Positions 7,113 to 14,768 of a stretch of DNA of 64,000 nucleotides are shown here, one piece after another (the stretch's first letter is position 1; each line of letters opens with the position of its first letter). The position numbers and the translations under genes were made by a program. The notes beneath the pieces are model-generated. The model saw only the letters and a list, made by a program, of their open reading frames with translations, was not told the DNA's origin and searched no databases. Source of the DNA: Allostella vacuolata (lineage in GTDB: Bacteria; Pseudomonadota; Alphaproteobacteria; ATCC43930; Allostellaceae); contig AP019702.1 in assembly GCA_006739055.1 (NCBI GenBank), forward strand, positions 1,240,501-1,304,500. The letters run 5' to 3'.

Positions 7113-7964
7113 ATGTCGCGGATAGGTTCGTTGCTGGTAGGTCTTTTCGCCGTGTTCGTCCTGGCCGAGCCGGCCATGGCGCAATGCAACTGCACCAAGA
7201 CCATGATCGAGCAGGTGAAGGAACGCGGGGTGATCCGCGTCGGGGTCAAGAACGACGCCCCCTATCTCGGCTTCACCGACGAGAAGGGCCAGCTGGCCGG
7301 GTTCGAGATCGACCTGGTCAACGACATGGCCCGGCGGCTCGGCGTGAAGGTCGAGTTCGAGCCGGTCAAGGCCTCGAACCGGGTGCAGCTGCTGCAGCAG
7401 AACCGGATCGACCTGATCGTCGCCACGGTCAGCCACTATCGCGGCCGCGACCAGGTGGTCGACTTCACCATCCCCTATCTCTACACGCCGCAGACCCTGC
7501 TCGTGCGCAAGGGCAGCGGCATCCGCAGCGTGGCCGACCTGGCCGGCAAGCGCATCGGCCTCGACGCCGGCTCGGGCGGCGTGAAGAAGCTGCCGCAGAT
7601 CCAGCCCAAGGCGACGATCCAGACCTACCAGAACTGGCCGGAGGCGTTCTTCGCCCTGCAGCGCGGCCTGGTCGACGCGGTCGCCACCGACAACATCCTG
7701 CTGGCCGGGCTCCGGGCGGAGGCGCCCGATCCCAGCGCCTATGAGATGCTGGGCAAGGAGGGCTTCTACAGCGGCGGCTTCTATGCCGCGGTGCTGCGCG
7801 AGAACGACTCCAAGTCCCGCGACACGATCAACTTCCTGCTCCAGGACCAGTGGCGCGACGGCACCTGGCACCGGCTGTTCGACAAGTGGCTGGGCAAGGA
7901 GTCCAAGCTGAAGATGACGCTGGCGGACTTCGGCGACTTCGTCGTCCCCAACTGGGACGACTGA
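7113..7964 (+). CDS. periplasmic amino acid-binding protein (SBP family 3)
   Basis: The 283-residue protein has a signal peptide (about residues 1-24, hydrophobic core L-L-V-G-L-F-A-V-F-V-L-A, cleavage after A-M-A). It then has the family 3 core: G-V-I-R-V-G-V, P-Y-L-G-F-T-D and G-F-E-I-D-L-V near 55-72. Mature Cys residues follow in Q-C-N-C; spacing after the cleavage site argues against a lipobox. It should capture an amino acid or opine in the periplasm for the permeases that follow. AGGAG precedes the ATG. A strong hairpin follows the stop, separating this highly expressed component from the permease genes. Confidence 0.93.
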   Translation: MSRIGSLLVGLFAVFVLAEPAMAQCNCTKTMIEQVKERGVIRVGVKNDAPYLGFTDEKGQLAGFEIDLVNDMARRLGVKVEFEPVKASNRVQLLQQNRIDLIVATVSHYRGRDQVVDFTIPYLYTPQTLLVRKGSGIRSVADLAGKRIGLDAGSGGVKKLPQIQPKATIQTYQNWPEAFFALQRGLVDAVATDNILLAGLRAEAPDPSAYEMLGKEGFYSGGFYAAVLRENDSKSRDTINFLLQDQWRDGTWHRLFDKWLGKESKLKMTLADFGDFVVPNWDD

Positions 7965-7982
7965 GGACCGACGACGGACGAG

Positions 7983-8009
7983 GGCGGCCGGGCCTCGGGC
8001 CCGGCCGCC
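7983..8009 (+). other. 12-bp intra-operon stem-loop after the binding-protein gene
   Basis: GGCGGCCGGGCC (7983-7994) pairs perfectly with 7998-8009 around the loop TCG, 18 bases after the binding-protein stop and before the permease gene at 8033. Such stems between binding-protein and permease cistrons stabilise the upstream mRNA or attenuate transcription, giving excess binding protein. No U tract follows, so full termination is unlikely. Confidence 0.65.
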
Positions 8010-8032
8010 GCCCCTGAGCGGGAGAGCCAGCC

Positions 8033-8770
8033 GTGAACAGCGATTTCAGCGTCCTCCTGGGCGAACCCGGACGGTTGATCCTGGTCGGGCTCGTCGAGAC
8101 CCTCAAGCTTGCCGCCTGCTCGCTGGTGCTGGCGATCGCCATCGGCACCGTGGTCGGCACCGTGCGCTGGATCGGCTGGCGCCTGACCGAGCCCTTCTGC
8201 TGGCTCTACATCGAGTTCGCCCGCAACACGCCGCCCGTGGTGCAGATCCTGTTCTGGTACTTCTCGGCCTCGTTCGTGCTGCCGACGCCGATGTTCATGG
8301 CCCTCAGGGACTTCGGCTACGAACTCGGCGCGGCGATCCTGGCGCTCGCCCTCTATCACGGCGCCTTCTTCGCCGAGGTCATCCGCGCCGGCCTGAACTC
8401 GGTGCCGAAGGGCCAGTTCGAGGCGGCCCGCGCGCTTGGCCTGCGCTTCCCCCAGGCCCTGGGCAAGGTCGCCTTTCCGCAGGCGATCCGCGTCCTGGTG
8501 CCGCCGCTGGTCAACGAGGCGACGGCGCTCATCAAGAACACCTCGCTCGCCATGGCCATCGGCGTCGGCGAGATGACCTTCCAGTACCGCGCCATCGACA
8601 ACTTCCTCTTCCGCGGGCTGGAGGCGCTGACCGCCATCACCGTCATCTACATGCTGCTGTGCCTGATCGCGGTGGGCGTCGGCCGGCTGATCAACCGGGC
8701 GCTGTCGCGCCACATTCGCGCCCGCCACCCGGGCCGGGCGGTGCTGCCGGCCGGGAGCATCATCCAATGA
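8033..8770 (+). CDS. polar amino acid ABC transporter permease (HisM/GlnP type), subunit 1
   Basis: The 245-residue membrane protein has the HEAAG-type amino acid permease pattern. The first helix is at about 18-40 and L-Y-I-E-F-A-R-N-T-P near 60-70 is the conserved loop. The EAA loop E-A-A-R-A-L-G-L near 130-137 contacts the ATPase, and I-K-N-T-S-L-A-M-A-I near 165 is a further permease signature. It starts with GTG or ATG in a GGAG context after the hairpin; the frame opens at 8033 with GTG. It overlaps the second permease gene by four bases and forms a heterodimeric channel with it. Confidence 0.93.
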   Translation: MNSDFSVLLGEPGRLILVGLVETLKLAACSLVLAIAIGTVVGTVRWIGWRLTEPFCWLYIEFARNTPPVVQILFWYFSASFVLPTPMFMALRDFGYELGAAILALALYHGAFFAEVIRAGLNSVPKGQFEAARALGLRFPQALGKVAFPQAIRVLVPPLVNEATALIKNTSLAMAIGVGEMTFQYRAIDNFLFRGLEALTAITVIYMLLCLIAVGVGRLINRALSRHIRARHPGRAVLPAGSIIQ

Positions 8771-9477
8771 TGGACAACTGGGCCCGGGTCTGGACCCCGG
8801 CCAACCTGGAGCGGCTGCTGGTCGGCGACCTGTTCAGCCGCGGGCAGATGGGCGGCCTGCTGCTGACGCTCTGCATCGGCTTCCTGGCGATCGCCGGCTC
8901 GACCCTGATCGGGGCGGTCGTCGGCATCATGCGCGCCTCGCCGCGCAAGGCGCTCAACATCCCGGCGATGCTCTACGTCCAGGGCTTCCGCAACGTGCCG
9001 CTGCTGATCCTGGTCTTCTGGGCCTATTTCCTGCCGCCCGCCTTCGGCATCCAGACCTCGAAGTTCCTCAGCGTGCTGGTGGCGCTCACCCTCTTCACCG
9101 GCGCCTACATCGCCGAGATCGTCCAGGGCGGCATCCGCTCGGTGGCCCCGTCCAACCTGGAGGCGGCCCGGGCGCTCGGTCTCGGCCAGCGGCAGATCCA
9201 CCTCTGGGTCGTGCTGCCCCAGGCCTTCTTCAACATGCTGCCGGCGCTGGCCGGCCGCTACGTCGTCTCGATGAAGAACACTTCGCTCGCCTTCCTCATC
9301 GGTCTCATGGACCTGACGGAGATCGGCAAGCAGATCGGCGCCCGCCTGATGACGGCGCCGGTCGAAGTCTACCTGACGCTGCTCATCATGTACTTCGTCG
9401 TCAATCGCGGACTGACGATGTGCGTGCGGCTGCTGGAGAACCGACAGTATTTCAACCGGCTGTTCCTGCGCATCTGA
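8767..9477 (+). CDS. polar amino acid ABC transporter permease, subunit 2
   Basis: The protein has 236 residues from the ATG at 8767, which overlaps the stop of the previous gene (ATGATGG). It carries the same signatures: V-Q-G-F-R-N-V-P near 75-82, N-L-E-A-A-R-A-L-G-L near 133-142, and M-K-N-T-S-L-A-F-L-I-G near 171. About five transmembrane helices are expected. The frame is open further upstream, but that part reads as Pro/Arg-rich non-membrane sequence and overlaps the first permease, so the internal start is chosen. With the ATPase, binding protein and partner permease it completes a type I importer. Confidence 0.92.
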   Translation: MMDNWARVWTPANLERLLVGDLFSRGQMGGLLLTLCIGFLAIAGSTLIGAVVGIMRASPRKALNIPAMLYVQGFRNVPLLILVFWAYFLPPAFGIQTSKFLSVLVALTLFTGAYIAEIVQGGIRSVAPSNLEAARALGLGQRQIHLWVVLPQAFFNMLPALAGRYVVSMKNTSLAFLIGLMDLTEIGKQIGARLMTAPVEVYLTLLIMYFVVNRGLTMCVRLLENRQYFNRLFLRI

Positions 9478-9523
9478 CGCCCGGCAGCCACCGAGACCCA
9501 AGCAAGACCAAGGAGTATTCGAC

Positions 9524-10879
9524 ATGGATCGCAGCCACGCGCGGGAAATCGTCGCCAACTGGATGTTCCCGACCGTCAAGAGCAGCTACATGGGCGGTGC
9601 CGAGGATCGCCCGATCATCGCCAAGTCGGAGGGCTCGACCTTCACCGACACCGACGGCAAGACCTATCTCGACTTCCAGTCGGGCCAGATGGGGGCAGCA
9701 CTCGGCCACCAGCATCCGCGCATCGTCCACACCATCACCGAGACGATGAAGACGCTGCTGCACTCGACCAACACCATGCTCAACGTGCCGCGGCTGAAGC
9801 TGCACGAGACCCTGGGCCGGATCCTGCCCAAGCCGCTCGCCCGCTCGCTGTTCCTGGTCAGCGGCAGTGATGCGATCGAGGCGTCGATCGACCTGGCGCG
9901 CAAGGCGACCGGCGGGCTCGACGTGCTGGGCTTCCATTCCGGCCTGCACGGCTCGACCTCCTACCTGACGCGCTCGCTGTCCTTCGCCTGGAGCCGGCGC
10001 AAGCACACGGTGGTCGCCCCCGCCACCTCCTCTATCATGACCCCCAACTGCTACCGCTGCCCGCTCAAGCTGCAGCAGCCGAGCTGCCAGTTCGCCTGCA
10101 TGAAGATCAGCCTGGAACTGGCCGACGCCAACTTCACCTCGCAGCCGGCCGCCTTCATCGGCGAGCCGATCCTGAGCGCGGGCGGCGTCATCGTCCCCCC
10201 GCCCGGCTACTACAAGGTGCTGCGCCGGGAGCTCGAGAAGCGCGGCATGCTGATGATCTTCGACGAATCGCAGACCGGGCTCGGCAAGACCGGCAACCTG
10301 TTCGGCTTCCAGCTCCATGCCGGCGCCCAGCCGGACATCATGACGCTCTCGAAGCATTTCGGCGGCGGCCTGCCGATCAGCGCGGTCGTCACCACCGACG
10401 AGATCGCCGAGCGCGCGGTCGGCAACGGCTACTTCGCCACCCGCTCGCACGCGACCGACCCGCTGCTTTGCGCGGCCGGCGAGGAGAGCGTGAAGATCGT
10501 CGTCGAGGAGGACATGTCCGGCAAGGCGAAGCGGATCGAGACCCGCATCAAGGCCGCGCTCGAGGAGATGGCGAAGGAGATCGACCTGATCGGCGACGTG
10601 CGCGGCCACGGCGTGCTGCTCGGCATCGAACTGGTGACCGACCGGGACAAGAAGACGCCGGCCGACGCGGCGACCGAGAAGGTCGCCCAGGACTGCCAGG
10701 ACGCCGGGCTGATCTTCCAGCTCCGCGGCTACCAGGGCACCAAGAACATCATCCGCCTGGTGCCGCCGATGACCACCACCGACGAGGAGGTCGACCGCGC
10801 CATGGCGATCCTGCGCGACGCGCTGCTGGCCGCCCAGGCGGGTGTCAAGGCCGGCGCTCCCGCGCAGGCGGCCGACTGA
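9524..10879 (+). CDS. class III PLP enzyme related to 2,2-dialkylglycine decarboxylase
   Basis: The protein has 451 residues. S-G-Q-M (53-56) within F-Q-S-G-Q-M-G-A-A-L-G-H matches the Gln52 region characteristic of dialkylglycine decarboxylase, E-P-I-L-S near 214-218 matches its Ser215 loop, Lys277 in L-S-K is the Schiff-base lysine, and N-I-I-R near the C-terminus supplies the carboxylate Arg. Dialkylglycine decarboxylase's Trp138 is not conserved (G-L-H-G here), so substrate scope probably differs. An insert N-C-Y-R-C...S-C...A-C (Cys176, 179, 188, 192), also seen in some other class III aminotransferases, could bind metal or be structural. DGD decarboxylates alpha,alpha-disubstituted amino acids coupled to transamination. 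Co-transcribed with an amino acid importer. An ordinary omega-aminotransferase is the alternative. Confidence 0.82.
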   Translation: MDRSHAREIVANWMFPTVKSSYMGGAEDRPIIAKSEGSTFTDTDGKTYLDFQSGQMGAALGHQHPRIVHTITETMKTLLHSTNTMLNVPRLKLHETLGRILPKPLARSLFLVSGSDAIEASIDLARKATGGLDVLGFHSGLHGSTSYLTRSLSFAWSRRKHTVVAPATSSIMTPNCYRCPLKLQQPSCQFACMKISLELADANFTSQPAAFIGEPILSAGGVIVPPPGYYKVLRRELEKRGMLMIFDESQTGLGKTGNLFGFQLHAGAQPDIMTLSKHFGGGLPISAVVTTDEIAERAVGNGYFATRSHATDPLLCAAGEESVKIVVEEDMSGKAKRIETRIKAALEEMAKEIDLIGDVRGHGVLLGIELVTDRDKKTPADAATEKVAQDCQDAGLIFQLRGYQGTKNIIRLVPPMTTTDEEVDRAMAILRDALLAAQAGVKAGAPAQAAD

Positions 10880-10905
10880 CGTCCCGTCCGGATCAGGAGA
10901 GCATC

Positions 10906-12192
10906 ATGGCCCAGGCCCTGGAAGGCGAGACCACTTCGGTTCGCCGCGACCGTTTCGGCAATGCGATCGACCCGACCGTCGGCTACGCCCGCGGCGCCGT
11001 CCTCGCCAGCGAGCTGGCGGAGGCGACCCGCCAGCAGCGCGCCTACGAGATCATCCGCGACCGCTACGCCCGCATGGGCGACGACGGCGTCTTCAACATG
11101 ACGGGCCTGATCCGGGGGTTCCCCCTGCAGGACTCCGATGACGACGCCATGCGCTCCTACGTCCACTTCATCGCCCGTTCCCAGGGCGAGCTGGAGACGC
11201 TGGCGATCGCCCGCATGGGGGGCGATCCGGCGGTGCATGACGGGTTCCTGTCGACCCGCGTCACCGCCGGCATGCTGGCGACGATGCTGACGGTGCTGAA
11301 GCCGGGCGACCGCGTCGTCTCCCTGGTCGCGGCCGACCGCTCCCACCCGTCGGTGCGCCAGGCGGTCGTGCTGGCCCAGGGAACCTTCGAGGAGTTCACC
11401 GACCCCGCCGCCTTCGCGGCCGCGGTGGCGGCGGGCGTGGCGCCGAAGGCGGTGGTCTTCACCGCCATCTCGCCCTCCAAGAACCACCTGCCGCAGGCGG
11501 TGGTGGAGGCGGCAGCCGAGGCGGGCCGGCGGCGCGGCGCGCTCGTCATCCTCGACGACGCGCACATGGCGGCCCGCATCTCGCTCTACGACGAGCCGGG
11601 CGGCCTGGCGCTGGCCGGCGCGGACATTGCCGTCTGGTCGCTCGACAAGCACCTGGGCGGGCCGCGGTCCGGCTTCGTCGCCGGCCGGCGCGAACTGCTG
11701 GGGCCGATCCGTGCCCGGGCGCTGGGCCTCGGCGTGGAGGCGCAACCGGCCCAGTACCTGGCCGGTATCCACGCGGTCGAGGCGTTCGACCCCGAGCCGA
11801 TCCGCGCGGCGGCGCGCATGTCGGAACGGCTGCTGGAGGCGCTGCGGCCGGAGATCGGCGACAAGGCCTACCTGGCCGGGGCCGGGATCGCGGTCGGCGG
11901 CGAGGATTTCCTGGAGCTCGCCCTGCGCCGCTCGAACAAGCAGGCCTCCTCGGTGGTGCCGATCGAGGCCGTCGCCTATGCCTCGATGCGGGTGCTGCAG
12001 GAACATGGCGGGGTGATGATCCCGGCGGTCGGGATGCCGGGCTCCGCCTGCACCTTCCGCATCATGATGTACCCCGACGGCGCGCGCATGGGCGAGGAAC
12101 GCATCCACGCCGCCTGGCGCACGGCGATGGACGGCCTGGCTGCCGCCCTGGACGAGCCGGCCGACGTCGCCGCCTGGCTGGGGGCGCGGTAG
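10906..12192 (+). CDS. SelA-fold PLP-dependent enzyme of unknown reaction
   Basis: The 428-residue protein begins at the ATG at 10906 after CAGGAGA. It is a fold-type I PLP protein: the Schiff-base Lys248 lies in S-L-D-K-H-L-G-G-P-R-S-G, the form seen in the SelA/glucosaminate-6-phosphate-ammonia-lyase-like group, and Asp217-Asp218 lie in I-L-D-D-A-H. T-A-I-S-P-S-K-N-H-L near 186-195 has the substrate-binding look. It is the last gene of the amino acid import operon, 26 bases after the dialkylglycine-decarboxylase-like gene. Elimination, racemisation or C-C cleavage of an amino acid are all possible; I cannot choose. A selenocysteine role is unlikely, as no selB or tRNA-Sec is nearby. Confidence 0.8.
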   Translation: MAQALEGETTSVRRDRFGNAIDPTVGYARGAVLASELAEATRQQRAYEIIRDRYARMGDDGVFNMTGLIRGFPLQDSDDDAMRSYVHFIARSQGELETLAIARMGGDPAVHDGFLSTRVTAGMLATMLTVLKPGDRVVSLVAADRSHPSVRQAVVLAQGTFEEFTDPAAFAAAVAAGVAPKAVVFTAISPSKNHLPQAVVEAAAEAGRRRGALVILDDAHMAARISLYDEPGGLALAGADIAVWSLDKHLGGPRSGFVAGRRELLGPIRARALGLGVEAQPAQYLAGIHAVEAFDPEPIRAAARMSERLLEALRPEIGDKAYLAGAGIAVGGEDFLELALRRSNKQASSVVPIEAVAYASMRVLQEHGGVMIPAVGMPGSACTFRIMMYPDGARMGEERIHAAWRTAMDGLAAALDEPADVAAWLGAR

Positions 12193-12212
12193 GGACCCAG
12201 CCCCGATCCGTA

Positions 12213-12254
12213 CCGTCGGCCGGCAGAAGGGTCGTCTTCGATGCCTGCCGACGG
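12213..12254. terminator. 13-bp stem with one mismatch between convergent operons
   Basis: The bases 12213-12225 and 12242-12254 pair as CCGTCGGC-x-GGCA with one internal mismatch around a 16-nt loop. The stem stands between the plus-strand operon ending at 12192 and the minus-strand operon ending at 12264, and can serve both. Confidence 0.55.
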
Positions 12255-12263
12255 GGCCGGCGG

Positions 12264-13400
12264 CTACAGGTACACCCGCGGGACGTGGTCGCGCATCTGG
12301 CCGTGGAAGGTGGTCTCGTCGATGCCCCAGGCGGCGGCGCAGGCGGCGAGCGGGATTTCCGCCGTTCCCTGGCGGCCGACCAGCACCACCTCGTCACCGG
12401 GCCGGGCCTCCGGGCAGTCGGTCAGGTCGATGCGGGTATGCTCCAGGTGGACCGGTCCCAGCACCGGCACCTTGCGGCCACGGACCAGCACGCCCGCCCC
12501 GGCGGGGAAGCTGCGCGGCAGGCCGTCGCCCCAGCCGATCGGCAGGATGCCGATGGTCATGCCGGGGCGAGGGAGGAATGGCGGCGCCTCGCCGTCGGCG
12601 TCGTCCGGGCCGACCGCCTTGCGGATCAGCAGGCGGGTCTTGAAGGCGGCCAGCGCCGGCCGGAACGTGCCGCGGCGCGCCGGGCTGTCCGACCCCGCGA
12701 GGCCATAGAGCAGGCGGCCGGGGTCGACCCCGGTCAGGTCCATCTCGGGATGGTCGAGCACGGCGTTGGTGCTCGACACCATGGCGATCGGCACCGCCAC
12801 CCCGGCGGCCCGCGCCGCCTCGACGGCGGCCTGCATGCGGACGAACTGGCGCGGATAGTGCCCGGGCGCGCCGCTCGCCCCGTAGCTGAAGAAATGCCCG
12901 TAGAGGCCGGCGCACTCCAGGTTCGGCAGGTGCGGCAGCCGGTCGAGCAGCAAGGGGAATTCGGCCGCCGTGGCCCCGCCCCGCAGCAGGCCGACATCGA
13001 CCTTGAGGAACACCTTGCGCGGGCGGGTGAGGGCGGCGTCCCAGGCGGCCGCCTCCTCCACCGTGGAAACCGAGGGGATCAGGTCGAGCAGCTCCACCTG
13101 CCGGGCGACGTCGGGCAGGCAGGTCGGGTAGAGCAGGATCGGCGCGGCGATGCCGGCGGCACGGATCGCCACCGCGTCGTCGATGTTGCCGACCGCCAGC
13201 CCGTCGGCCCCGGCCTCGACGCAGGCACGCGACACCGGCGCTGCCCCGCAGCCATAGGCGTTCCGCTTCAGGCAGGCATAGATCGCGACCCCCGGCCCGA
13301 CCAGGCGGCGCAGCTCGCGCACATTGTGGCGGACGGCGCCGAGGTCGATCTCGTACCAGGTCGGCCGCAGGCCGCGGCCGCTTCCCATCTGCATCGTCAT
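12264..13400 (-). CDS. alanine racemase-fold PLP enzyme lacking catalytic Tyr (Alr-like 2)
   Basis: The 378-residue protein has the Alr architecture: Lys45 in C-L-K-R-N-A-Y-G at the N-terminal barrel and a C-terminal beta domain (G-D-E-V-V-L-V-G). The catalytic Tyr motif G-Y-A-D-G is I-G-W-G-D-G, with Trp290 in place of Tyr. The Arg next to the PLP nitrogen is Asp226 in V-D-P-G-R-L-L-Y-G; an acid at this spot would protonate the pyridine, as in fold-type I enzymes. The usual M-D loop before the C-terminal strands is L-E-H. Standard alanine racemase activity is therefore doubtful. It is only distantly similar to Alr-like 1 at 3068. Last gene of the Dpp-type operon, 47 bases after the HemL-like aminotransferase gene. 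Confidence 0.83.
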   Translation of the reverse strand: MTMQMGSGRGLRPTWYEIDLGAVRHNVRELRRLVGPGVAIYACLKRNAYGCGAAPVSRACVEAGADGLAVGNIDDAVAIRAAGIAAPILLYPTCLPDVARQVELLDLIPSVSTVEEAAAWDAALTRPRKVFLKVDVGLLRGGATAAEFPLLLDRLPHLPNLECAGLYGHFFSYGASGAPGHYPRQFVRMQAAVEAARAAGVAVPIAMVSSTNAVLDHPEMDLTGVDPGRLLYGLAGSDSPARRGTFRPALAAFKTRLLIRKAVGPDDADGEAPPFLPRPGMTIGILPIGWGDGLPRSFPAGAGVLVRGRKVPVLGPVHLEHTRIDLTDCPEARPGDEVVLVGRQGTAEIPLAACAAAWGIDETTFHGQMRDHVPRVYL

Positions 13401-13447
13401 GCCGCCCCAGCCAGTGTTGGTGATCACATTCGGGACCGTCCGGTGAG

Positions 13448-14767
13448 CTACGCCGGCACGCGGATCTCCGCCAGGGAGCGGGCGACGGCGTCGAGCATGC
13501 GGTCGATCTCGGCATCGCCGACCACGGTCGACAGGTTGCCGCTGCAGTTGGCCGAGACCATGATGCCGCGGTTGAGCAGCGCCTTGTGCAGGGCGGTGAC
13601 CGCCGCCTGTGCCGCGGGCGTGGGGTAGGCCGAGCGATAGTCGGTGAGCGGGCGGCCGGTGAAGTGGATGCGGAACAGCGACCCCGCCCCCGACGCCTGG
13701 CCCTCGATCCCGGCCCGGGCGAAGATCCCGTCGATCGCCTCCCGGACCCGGGCGCCGGTCTGGTTGATGCGGCCGACCTCCTGCCCGCCGAACGCCTTCA
13801 GGGTCTCCAGCCCGGCCACCATCGACACCGGGTTGGCGTTGAAGGTACCGGTGTGGGGCACCGCCGGGCTGCCCTTGCGCTGGTCGAAGACGGACATGAT
13901 GTCGGCCCGCCCGGCGACCGCGCCGACCGGGAAGCCGCCGCCGATCAGCTTGCCGAGCGTCGTCATGTCCGGGACGATGCCGTAGCCGGCCTGGGCGCCG
14001 GCGACGCCGAGCCGGAACGAGATGATCTCGTCGAAGATCAGCGGGATGCCGACCCGGGAGGTGAAGGCGCGCAGGAAGGCCAGGAACTCCGGATCGGCCG
14101 GGATCATGCCCGGCCGGTTGGCGACCGGCTCGACGATGACCGCGGCCAGCTCGCCCGCCTCGGCCTCCAGGATGGCGGCGGCGGCCTCGATGTCGTTGAA
14201 GGGCATGACGACGGTGAGCTCGCCGACCGCGGGCGGCGTGCCCTTGGAGTAGGGGACGCGGGCCGGGACCCTGGCGTCCCCCCAGTTGGCGGGCGTGCTG
14301 CCGCGGCTCGCCTCCACGAAGTCGTAGGAGCCGTGATAGGCACCCTCGCACTTGGCGATCTTGTAGCGGCCGGTATGGGCGCGGGCCGCCTTGACGGCCA
14401 GCATCACCGCCTCGGTCCCGGAGTTGGTGAACCGCATCCGCTCGAACCACGGCGCGCGGGCCTGCAGGGCCTCGGCCAGCTCCACCTCGGCATCGGTCGG
14501 GCCCGAGAAGCAGGTGCCGCGCTGCAGCTGGGCGGCGGCCGCCGCCATCACCGGCTGGAAGCAATGGCCGTGCACCAGCGCCGACTGGTTGTTGATGAAG
14601 TCGAGGCGCTCGACGCCGTCGACGTCGGTCACCCGGCAACCCGAGGCGTGGGCGACGAAGATCGGGAACGGGTCCTGGTAGACCGCCAGCCGCGTGTTGC
14701 CGCCGGGCATGACCGCGCAGGCGCGCTCGAACAGGCGGGCGGATCGGGAGTTCGGATCGGGGTACAT
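13448..14767 (-). CDS. HemL-like class III aminotransferase (GSAM group)
   Basis: The 439-residue protein resembles glutamate-1-semialdehyde aminomutase along its length: P-G-G-N-T-R at 21-26 (HemL starts P-G-G-V), N-S-G-T-E-A (115-120) for the PLP phosphate, I-F-D-E (245-248) for the pyridine nitrogen and G-K-L-I-G-G-G with Lys273. It is unlikely to serve haem synthesis, because it sits one base downstream of a dipeptide-type ATPase gene in a transport operon. Known relatives outside haem synthesis include beta-amino acid and D-phenylglycine aminotransferases, so an unusual amine position or configuration is plausible. Substrate not determinable here. Confidence 0.85.
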   Translation of the reverse strand: MYPDPNSRSARLFERACAVMPGGNTRLAVYQDPFPIFVAHASGCRVTDVDGVERLDFINNQSALVHGHCFQPVMAAAAAQLQRGTCFSGPTDAEVELAEALQARAPWFERMRFTNSGTEAVMLAVKAARAHTGRYKIAKCEGAYHGSYDFVEASRGSTPANWGDARVPARVPYSKGTPPAVGELTVVMPFNDIEAAAAILEAEAGELAAVIVEPVANRPGMIPADPEFLAFLRAFTSRVGIPLIFDEIISFRLGVAGAQAGYGIVPDMTTLGKLIGGGFPVGAVAGRADIMSVFDQRKGSPAVPHTGTFNANPVSMVAGLETLKAFGGQEVGRINQTGARVREAIDGIFARAGIEGQASGAGSLFRIHFTGRPLTDYRSAYPTPAAQAAVTALHKALLNRGIMVSANCSGNLSTVVGDAEIDRMLDAVARSLAEIRVPA

Positions 14768-14768
14768 C

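Noticed and set aside
13448-14767. HemL for haem biosynthesis
   Set aside because: Sequence similarity is real, but location in a peptide-import operon one base from an ATPase gene and altered residues argue for a catabolic aminotransferase.
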